Below are positions 35,780-41,669 of a DNA stretch of 41,669 bases, piece by piece. Position 1 is the stretch's first letter, and every line of letters starts with the position of its first letter. The DNA is from Actinomycetota bacterium. GTDB taxonomy: Bacteria > Actinomycetota > Thermoleophilia > Solirubrobacterales > 70-9. The notes under the pieces are model-generated. The model saw only the letters and a program-made list of their open reading frames with translations. It did not search any database and was not told the DNA's origin. The stretch is from positions 1 to 41,669 of the forward strand of contig JAFDWF010000200.1 of the NCBI GenBank assembly GCA_018268575.1, written 5' to 3'. The position numbers and the translations under genes were made by a program.

Positions 35780-35839
35780 GACCCGGCCTTCTCGGAGGCG
35801 GCCACAGCCTGCCCGGGTCGCCTCCGAGAAGGCCGGGTC
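35780..35839. repeat. Repeat D right hairpin
   Basis: A perfect 21-bp stem encloses GCCACAGCCTGCCCGGGT, the exact complement of the left loop. It lies 40 nt from the ABC exporter stop and could terminate it. Confidence 0.88.
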
Positions 35840-35879
35840 CCTTCGGTGTCCCGCTGGAGCACCTCCCGGCGCCGGACGC

Positions 35880-37808
35880 CTACGCCGCCGCGCTCTCCTC
35901 CCACGCTCCGTACAACCTCGCGTACACGCCTCGTGCGGCGATCAGTTCTTCGTGCGTGCCCTGCTCGACGATCTTGCCGCCTTCGAGGACGACGATCTTG
36001 CCGGCGCGGCGGATCGTGCTCAGGCGGTGGGCGATCACGATCGCGGTGCGGCCGTGGAGCAGGCGCTCGAGGCCTTTCTCGATCGTCTTCTCGGTCCGCA
36101 CGTCGACGTTCGACGTCGCCTCGTCGAGGATCAGGATCCGCGGTTGGGCCAGGAGCGCCCGGGCGAAGGCGACCAGCTGGCGCTGGCCCGCCGAGAGCTG
36201 GACGCCGCGCTCGCCTACCTGGGTCTCGATCCCGTCCGGCAAGCCGGCCACGAACTCGGTCGCGCCGACCGTCGCGATCGCCTCCTCGATCTCCTCGAGG
36301 CTTGCCGCCGGCCGCCCGAAGGCGACGTTTTCCCGGACGCTGCCGCTGAACAGGAAGCCCTCCTGGGGCACGATCCCGAGTTGGCGCCGCAGCGCCGTCT
36401 GCTGCACGCCCCTGAGGTCGTGGCCGTCGACCAGCACGCGGCCCTTCTGCGGGTCATAGAAGCGCGCCACCAGCTTGGCGAAGGTCGACTTGCCCGCGCC
36501 GGTGGCGCCGACCAGCGCCAGCGTCTGCCCCGGCGGCACGTGCAGGTCGACGCCCTCCAGCACCCAGCCGTCCTTGGGCACCTTCTCCGGGTCGCCCTCG
36601 TCCGCGTAGGAGAACCAGACGTCGTCGAGCTCGATCTCGCCGCTGATCGTCCCCGGGTCGATCGCCCCCGGCGCGTCGACCATGGTCGGCGCGGTGTCGA
36701 GCAGGTCGAAGATCTTGTCGAGCGCCGCCATCCCCTGCTGGTAGGTCGTGTACAGCTGGGAGAGTTCCTGGATCGGTTCGAAGAACGTGGCCAGATAGCC
36801 GATGAAGGCGACGACGACGCCGACTTCGAGCGCCCCGTTGATCGCCTGCGAGCCGCCGTAGAGGAGGATCACGGCGGTGCCCATCGCGGCCAGCAGTTCG
36901 ACCGCCGGGAAGTAGGCGGCGTTGAGGTAGACCGTGGTCATGTTGACCGCGCGGTTGGCCTCGTTCAGCTCGGTCATCTCGTCGACGTGGCGCGTCTCCT
37001 GGCCGAAGCTGCGCACCACCCGCATGCCGCTGATGCTCTCCTGCAGGTACGCGGTGACCGCGGCGATCCGCTCGCGCGTCGCCTTGTAGGCGCCGGAGGA
37101 GGCGATCCGGAAGATCAGGCTGGCGAGCGCCAGCAGCGGGAAGGTGAGGAAGGTGATCAGCGCCAGCTTCACGTCGAGCGCGAGCAGGATCACGACCACC
37201 CCGATCAGGGTCAGGCTGGAGGAGAAGATCGTCACCACGCCGGTGGTGACCAACTGCTGCAGCGCTTCGACGTCGTTGGTCATCCGCGAGATCAGGACGC
37301 CTGGGTTGTTGCGGGTGAAGAAGCCGATCGGCATCCCCTGGAGGTGGACGAAGATCCGTTCGCGCAGGTCCTGCAGCGCCCGCGTGCCGACCCAGCCGAC
37401 CAGGTAGGTCTCGGCGGCGGTGCCGGCGGTGTAGAGGATCGCGGCGGCGGCGAAGGCCGCCACCGTCCAGTCGAGCGCCGAGAGGTCGCCGGTGCGGATC
37501 CCCGCGTCGATCGCCCGCCCGGCGAGGTAGGGCGGCGCCAGCCCGGCGCCGGTCTCGACCAGGAGCGCCGCGAACATCAGCGCCATCCGCCCGCGGTAGG
37601 GGCGCAGCAGGCCGATCATCCAGCGCACCTTGCGCCCACGCTGGTCCTGGCCGCGGACCAGCCGCCACAGGGCGCCGAAGAGGAGGGCGATGTTCTGCAG
37701 CGGGTTCTGGACCCGGGCCTCGTCGGCGTCCTCGGCGCGCGCGGCGTCCTCGCGCTCCGGCCCCGCCCCGTCCCGGCGCTCCTCCTCCGCTTTCCGCTCC
37801 TCGCTCAC
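35880..37808 (-). CDS. ABC exporter half-transporter (catalytic Walker B, LSAGQ)
   Basis: A 642-residue type IV exporter subunit with a six-helix membrane domain (about 65-370) and an ATPase domain (about 390-640). Walker A VGATGAGKST (Lys440), Q-loop VPQEGFLFSGSV, signature LSAGQRQ (about 537), Walker B with catalytic Glu in ILILDEATSNVD (about 561), H-loop VIAHRLSTI. The signature has Ala for the second position of the usual GG. About 60 charged residues precede the first helix. The GTG start overlaps the stop of the upstream half-transporter (GTGA), so they are translated together and probably form a heterodimer. Substrate unknown; lipids or drugs are usual. Confidence 0.93.
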   Translation of the reverse strand: MSEERKAEEERRDGAGPEREDAARAEDADEARVQNPLQNIALLFGALWRLVRGQDQRGRKVRWMIGLLRPYRGRMALMFAALLVETGAGLAPPYLAGRAIDAGIRTGDLSALDWTVAAFAAAAILYTAGTAAETYLVGWVGTRALQDLRERIFVHLQGMPIGFFTRNNPGVLISRMTNDVEALQQLVTTGVVTIFSSSLTLIGVVVILLALDVKLALITFLTFPLLALASLIFRIASSGAYKATRERIAAVTAYLQESISGMRVVRSFGQETRHVDEMTELNEANRAVNMTTVYLNAAYFPAVELLAAMGTAVILLYGGSQAINGALEVGVVVAFIGYLATFFEPIQELSQLYTTYQQGMAALDKIFDLLDTAPTMVDAPGAIDPGTISGEIELDDVWFSYADEGDPEKVPKDGWVLEGVDLHVPPGQTLALVGATGAGKSTFAKLVARFYDPQKGRVLVDGHDLRGVQQTALRRQLGIVPQEGFLFSGSVRENVAFGRPAASLEEIEEAIATVGATEFVAGLPDGIETQVGERGVQLSAGQRQLVAFARALLAQPRILILDEATSNVDVRTEKTIEKGLERLLHGRTAIVIAHRLSTIRRAGKIVVLEGGKIVEQGTHEELIAARGVYARLYGAWEESAAA

Positions 37809-39595
37809 AGCCGTGCCATCTCCTCGCGCTCTTCGAGGTCACGCTGCAGGTAGACCGAGTCGGCCAGCCCGTGGTCGGCGATCTCGCGGTAGAAGCCGCA
37901 GCCCTCCATCAGCTCCTCGTGGGTGCCGCGGTCGACCACCGCGCCGTGGTCGAGCACGATGATTTCGTCGGCGAGCGAGACGGTGGAGAGGCGGTGGGCG
38001 ATGATGAACGTCGTCCGTCCGGCCATCGCCTCGCGCAGGCCAGCTTTGATCGATGCCTCGGTGGTCGCGTCGACCGAGGAGGTGGCGTCGTCGAGGATCA
38101 GGATCCGCGGGTCGGCGAGCAGCGCGCGGGCGATCGCCACCCGCTGGCGCTGGCCGCCCGAGAGGGTGAGGCCGCGCTCGCCGACGCGGGTGTCGTAGCC
38201 GTCCGGGAGTTCCTGGATGAAGGCGTCGGCCTGGGCGAGGCGCGCCGCCGCTTCGACTTCCTCGCGCGTCGCCGAGCCCCGCGCGTAGGCGATGTTGGCG
38301 GCGACCGAAGCGGTGAAGAGGAAGCTGTCGTCGGCGACGAAGGCGACCTCGGCGCGCAGCTTCTCCACGTCCACGTCGCGGACGTCGACGCCGTCGACCA
38401 GCACCGTGCCCGCGCTCGGGTCGTAAAGGCGGGCGACCAGCGCGACCAGGCTCGTCTTGCCCGACCCCGACGGCCCGACCAGCGCCACCGTCCTGCCCGC
38501 CTCGACCGCCAGCGAGACGTCGTGCAGCGCCGGCACCGCCTCGTGCTCGGCGCCCGGCGCGGCCGCGTAGCGCAGGGTCACGTCGCGGAGCTCCACCCGG
38601 CCGCCGCCCGCGGGCAGCCGGGCCGGCTCGGGCGGGCTCTGGATCGTCGGTTCGCGGTCGATGATCTCGAACATCCGGTTGCCCGAGGCGACCGCGCGCT
38701 GGGCCATCCCCATCGCCACGCCGAGCATCCGCGTCGGCCCGGCCAGCATCAGCAGGTAGGTGTAGAAGGCGGTCAGGTTGCCGAGGCTGAGGTTCCCTTC
38801 GATCACCATCCGGCCGCCGATCAGCAGCACCAAGGCGATCCCAAGCTGTGGCAGCAACCCGATCAGCGGGCTGTAGAAGGCCTGCAGGCGGGTCGAGTAG
38901 ATCGACTGGTCGAAGACCCGCTTGACCACCCGCTGGAAGCGGTGCAGCTGGAACTCCTCGCGGGCGAAGGCCTTGACGATGCGAATCCCGGAGACGTTCT
39001 CCTCCGCCTCGGCGGTCAGCTCGGCGACCCGCTGGGCGACCTCCTGGACGGCCGGCCGCGAGACCCGGTTGTAGCGCGCGGCGATCCAGACGACGAACGG
39101 CGCCGGCAGGAGGCCGAGCAGCGCCAGCAGCGGGTTGAGCGCGAACATCACCACCGCGGCGAGGACGATCGTCAGGAGGCTCTGGGTGATGAAGACGAGC
39201 CCGTAGCCGAGGAAGAAGCGGATCGATTGCAGGTCGACCGTCGCCCGCGACATCAGCTGGCCGGTCTGCTGGGTGTCGAAGAAGCCGAGCTCGAGCTTCT
39301 GCAGGTGGGCGTAGAAGAGCTGGCGCAGGTCGAATTCCACCCCCAGCGAGACCTTCCCCGCGACCAGGCGGCGGACCACGGTGAGGCCGAGGCGCAGCAC
39401 CCCGGCGCCGAGGATCGTCAGCGCCAGCGGCAGGAGGTTGGGCTTGTTGCCGTCCTCGATCGCGTTGATCCCGCGGCTGATCAGCAGCGGGATCACCACC
39501 GACATCCCGATCGCCGCCCAGGCCAGGAGCAGCGATCCCCACAGCTGGACCCTGTAGGGACGGAGGAAGCCCATCAACCGGCGGAAGGTGCGCAT
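37805..39595 (-). CDS. ABC exporter half-transporter (degenerate Walker B)
   Basis: A 596-residue half-transporter with a membrane domain (about 10-320) and an ATPase domain (about 340-590). Walker A VGPSGSGKTS (Lys380), signature LSGGQRQ (about 479), H-loop IIAHRLSTV. The catalytic Glu after Walker B is Asp (ILILDDATSSVD, about 501), as in the non-hydrolysing site of heterodimers such as TM287/288. ATG 39595 is chosen because TATAGT lies 8 nt upstream; GTG 39601 is the other option. It is the first gene of a two-gene operon with the 642-residue partner. Confidence 0.93.
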   Translation of the reverse strand: MRTFRRLMGFLRPYRVQLWGSLLLAWAAIGMSVVIPLLISRGINAIEDGNKPNLLPLALTILGAGVLRLGLTVVRRLVAGKVSLGVEFDLRQLFYAHLQKLELGFFDTQQTGQLMSRATVDLQSIRFFLGYGLVFITQSLLTIVLAAVVMFALNPLLALLGLLPAPFVVWIAARYNRVSRPAVQEVAQRVAELTAEAEENVSGIRIVKAFAREEFQLHRFQRVVKRVFDQSIYSTRLQAFYSPLIGLLPQLGIALVLLIGGRMVIEGNLSLGNLTAFYTYLLMLAGPTRMLGVAMGMAQRAVASGNRMFEIIDREPTIQSPPEPARLPAGGGRVELRDVTLRYAAAPGAEHEAVPALHDVSLAVEAGRTVALVGPSGSGKTSLVALVARLYDPSAGTVLVDGVDVRDVDVEKLRAEVAFVADDSFLFTASVAANIAYARGSATREEVEAAARLAQADAFIQELPDGYDTRVGERGLTLSGGQRQRVAIARALLADPRILILDDATSSVDATTEASIKAGLREAMAGRTTFIIAHRLSTVSLADEIIVLDHGAVVDRGTHEELMEGCGFYREIADHGLADSVYLQRDLEEREEMARL

Positions 39596-39603
39596 CCTCA
39601 CCG

Positions 39604-39609
39604 ACTATA
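39604..39609 (-). promoter_or_regulatory. -10 box TATAGT for the ABC operon
   Basis: On minus, TATAGT lies 8 nt before ATG 39595. It is one of the best -10 matches in the window and predicts a leaderless operon transcript. Confidence 0.5.
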
Positions 39610-39648
39610 CAAAGTGAAGTATTGGCTTATCGGGTCCCGGAGCGGCTT

Positions 39649-40287
39649 CTATCCCAGCTTTTCGGCGGCCTTTGAGCTGGAGACTTTGCCCGCTTCGCAT
39701 TTTTTCTGGTGGTGGCCGGGCTTCTGCAGGATCTGGAAGTTGGTGACGGCGTGGTAGGGCGTCGTCGCGCCGTTGTTCTGCGCCAGGGTCACGGTCAGGC
39801 GGTAGAAGCCCGGCGGCAGGCCGTGGTAGAAGATCTCCGGCCGCGTGGCGGGGGAGTAGCCGCCCGCGGTGCCGATCCGCTCGGCGAGGATCCCGTTCGG
39901 GCCCGAGTGTTCCGGGTAGTCCATCGAGGCGCCCTTCAGCCGTTCGCTGCCCAGCGGGCTGTTGATCGCTTTCTGCAGTTTTTTCGGGTCGACGCAGTTG
40001 GGGACCCGGTTGAGGCTGAAGCGGATGTTGCCCTCGCCCAGTTCCGGCTCCCCGCCGAAGTTCCGCGGCGCCAGCTGGAAGTTTTCGAGGCCTACCTTGA
40101 CCACCACCGCGTGGTTGGGCTGCACCTCGCCGTTGCGCGGGGAGATGATCGAGACCACCGGTTCGCCCGGCGAGGCTTCGGCCGCCTTCGCGTGTTCAGT
40201 GTCTTTACCACCGCCGAATACGATCGCCAGCGCGACCGCCGCGCCGGTCACGACCAGCGCCGCAAAGGTTGCCTTCCTCAGCCGCAT
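39649..40287 (-). CDS. Secreted or membrane-anchored hypothetical protein
   Basis: A 212-residue protein with a basic start and one hydrophobic segment (about 8-27) followed by GGGKDTEHAKA, a signal anchor or cleavable signal. The exported part has PVVSIISPRNGEVQPNHAVVV and YHGLPPGFYRLTVTLAQNNG, strands resembling an Ig-like or copper-domain fold, with two cysteines (VPNCVDPK, KKCEAG). ATG 40287 is preferred over ATG 40299 because TAATGT lies 8 nt upstream and overlaps the latter. That ATG shares CATG with the divergent GH92 gene. Function unknown. Confidence 0.8.
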   Translation of the reverse strand: MRLRKATFAALVVTGAAVALAIVFGGGKDTEHAKAAEASPGEPVVSIISPRNGEVQPNHAVVVKVGLENFQLAPRNFGGEPELGEGNIRFSLNRVPNCVDPKKLQKAINSPLGSERLKGASMDYPEHSGPNGILAERIGTAGGYSPATRPEIFYHGLPPGFYRLTVTLAQNNGATTPYHAVTNFQILQKPGHHQKKCEAGKVSSSKAAEKLG

Positions 40288-41669
40288 GAGACGGGACATT
40301 ACGCGTAAGACCAGAGAGAGCATCGCCCTCCCGGTCGCGGCGTGCCTGGCGTCGGCGCTGCTCTGGGCGATGCCGGCCGCGGCCGCTGCGGCCGGTGGGA
40401 ACGCGGGGGTGGTCGGCGGCGAAGGCGCCGCTGTGGCGGCCCGGGTCTCCGGGGTGGCGGATCCGGCTTCGAAGGTCGACGTCTTCGCCGGGACCATGCC
40501 GGGCCCGCGGACCTTCGGTGGCGGCCACAACTATCCCGGTGCGGCGCTGCCGTTCGGGATGGTCCAGTGGAGCCCCGACACGACTCCGGCGGCGCCCAAC
40601 TCGGGCGGCTACGACTGGCGCGACCACCACCTCTCCGGCTTCAGCCTCACCCACCTGAGCGGTGCCGGGTGCGCGGTGTACGGCGACTTCCCCTTCCTGC
40701 CGACCACCGAAGAACTGACGAGCTCCCCGGCACCGCAGGCGGGGCCGGGATTGGCGGGCCAGTTCGAGCCCGGCTTCTCGCATGGGAGCGAGGGCGGCGA
40801 ACCGGGCTGGTACTCGGTCGAGCTTCACTCGAAGAAGGGAGCTCCGATCGGCGTCGCGCTGACCGCGACGACCCGCACCGGCATCGGCCGCTTCACCTTC
40901 CCCCGCAGCGCCCACGCCAGCGTCCTGATCAACGCCGGCGGCAGCGCCCAGCCCGACGACGAAGCCGAAGTGCACCTCGACCCGGCGCGGCGCGAAATCA
41001 CCGGCAGCGCCCGGAGCGGCCTCTTCTGCGGTCAGCGCCCGCGCTACAAGGTCTACTTCGCGGCCCAGTTCGCGAACCGGTTCACGGCCTCGGGGACCTG
41101 GACCGAAGGCAAGCTCGAACCGGGCAGCGAAGCCGCCGTCGACACCCAGCCGCCGCCCGGCAACCCGAAGGTGACCGCGCGGGCAGGCGCCTACGCCACC
41201 TTCGACACGCGCCGGAACCGCACGGTGACGGTGCGGGTCGGGATCTCCTTCGTCAGCGTGGCCGGTGCCCAGCGGGCGCTGCGGGCCGAAAGCGAAAGCC
41301 ATAGCTTCGGCGCGATCCGCGACGCGGCGCGCAAGCGCTGGAACCAGGCGCTCGGCAAGGTCCGGGTCCAGGGCGGCACCGCGACCCAGATCAGCACCTT
41401 CTACACGGCGCTCTACCACGCGCTGCTCGCGCCGCGGACCTTCAACGACGTCGGTGGCGACTACATCGGCATGGACGGCGCCGTCCACCAGGCGCGCGAC
41501 CGCACCCAGTACGCCGACTTTTCCGGCTGGGACGTCTACCGCACCGAGATCGAGCTGCTCGCCCTGATCGAGCCCCGGCGCGCCTCCGACATGGTCCAGT
41601 CGCTGATCGCCGATGCCGAACAGTCCGGCTGCCTGCCGCGCTGGCCCTACGCCAACGGCCAGAGCATGA
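40286..41669 (+). CDS. GH92-family glycosidase (alpha-mannosidase-like), 3' end outside window
   Basis: An open frame of 461 codons runs off the window end with no stop. A signal peptide (about 1-35, ALPVAACLASALLWAMPAAA) is followed by the GH92 N-terminal domain: FGGGHNYPGAALPFGMVQWS, SGGYDWRDHHLSGFSLTHLS and GAGCAVYGDFPFLPT. Farther on, FYTALYHALLAPRTFND and YADFSGWDVYRTEI match the start of the catalytic (alpha/alpha)6 barrel. GH92 enzymes are calcium-dependent exo-alpha-mannosidases; catalytic residues lie beyond the window. Its ATG overlaps the divergent gene's start. No -10 box is seen at leaderless distance, so its promoter may lie inside the neighbour. Confidence 0.92.
   Translation, partial: MRRDITRKTRESIALPVAACLASALLWAMPAAAAAAGGNAGVVGGEGAAVAARVSGVADPASKVDVFAGTMPGPRTFGGGHNYPGAALPFGMVQWSPDTTPAAPNSGGYDWRDHHLSGFSLTHLSGAGCAVYGDFPFLPTTEELTSSPAPQAGPGLAGQFEPGFSHGSEGGEPGWYSVELHSKKGAPIGVALTATTRTGIGRFTFPRSAHASVLINAGGSAQPDDEAEVHLDPARREITGSARSGLFCGQRPRYKVYFAAQFANRFTASGTWTEGKLEPGSEAAVDTQPPPGNPKVTARAGAYATFDTRRNRTVTVRVGISFVSVAGAQRALRAESESHSFGAIRDAARKRWNQALGKVRVQGGTATQISTFYTALYHALLAPRTFNDVGGDYIGMDGAVHQARDRTQYADFSGWDVYRTEIELLALIEPRRASDMVQSLIADAEQSGCLPRWPYANGQSM
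40296..40301 (-). promoter_or_regulatory. -10 box TAATGT for secreted protein gene
   Basis: On minus, TAATGT lies 8 nt before ATG 40287 and within the first codons of the divergent GH92 gene. Confidence 0.4.

Larger units (their letters stand above)
35330..35850 (+). repeat. Composite intergenic repeat, copy D (core deleted)
   Basis: It fills the gap between the convergent lipoprotein and ABC genes. The left hairpin (35396-35459) and right hairpin (35780-35839) match copies B and C. The conserved core with the GGATCC palindrome is missing. Instead there is a GTCGACGGGCCG inverted pair (about 35513-35561) and a private 23-bp palindrome (35604-35674). Hairpin-to-hairpin length is 444 bp against 621-679 in C and B. 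No gene is seen. Confidence 0.8.

Overview
The window is about 70% G+C with dense, short-spaced genes, frequent GTG starts, a GatCAB amidotransferase, an APC-permease/TrkA cluster and many leaderless-looking promoters. It fits a high-GC actinobacterium, and my best guess is Thermoleophilia (Solirubrobacterales or relatives). That placement is an impression from gene content and style, not a measured phylogeny.

Layout. 1-410: end of a dispersed repeat (copy A), then a small coiled-coil membrane protein. 917-6233: dnaE, a nine-cysteine small protein and an acyl-CoA dehydrogenase. 6255-6347: a terminator plus a perfect 23-bp palindrome. 6357-8592: divergent nfo and gltX whose start codons share one CATG. 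8673-11950: regulators (HDOD-LuxR protein, NarL-type response regulator, Rrf2 protein, ArsR-like protein). 11969-14256: GNAT, cysK and cysE (cysteine synthesis). 14319-18754: lipoprotein, pcrA-type helicase, folD, membrane protein. 18783-22106: gatCAB. 22107-22917: repeat copy B. 22918-25457: SanA/YdcF-like protein, MFS transporter and its divergent ArsR-type regulator. 25454-26278: repeat copy C. 26336-34000: FMN alpha-hydroxy-acid dehydrogenase, two APC permeases with C-terminal universal-stress domains separated by a tiny membrane protein, two TrkA/RCK proteins and an FAD reductase. 34020-35329: tRNA-Gln(CTG), a small conserved protein and an acidic-tailed lipoprotein. 35330-35850: repeat copy D. 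35880-39595: a heterodimeric ABC exporter. 39649-end: a secreted protein divergent from a GH92 glycosidase that runs off the window.

How the genes work together. GltX, GatCAB and tRNA-Gln with a U1-A72 pair would make Gln-tRNA by the indirect route. CysE makes O-acetylserine for CysK. The permease/RCK cluster looks like a nucleotide-regulated transport unit, possibly for potassium. The two ABC half-transporters are a heterodimer with one degenerate ATP site.

The least explained feature is a family of four composite intergenic repeats (A-D). B, C and D are bounded inside by two roughly 60-nt hairpins whose 18-nt loops are complementary to each other and whose stems differ by paired changes. 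C has imperfect outer inverted ends, and B, C and D each hold a different private palindrome. A second general pattern is a TAGNNT-like -10 box 6-9 nt before the start codon of about fifteen genes, which suggests leaderless transcription and fixes several starts.
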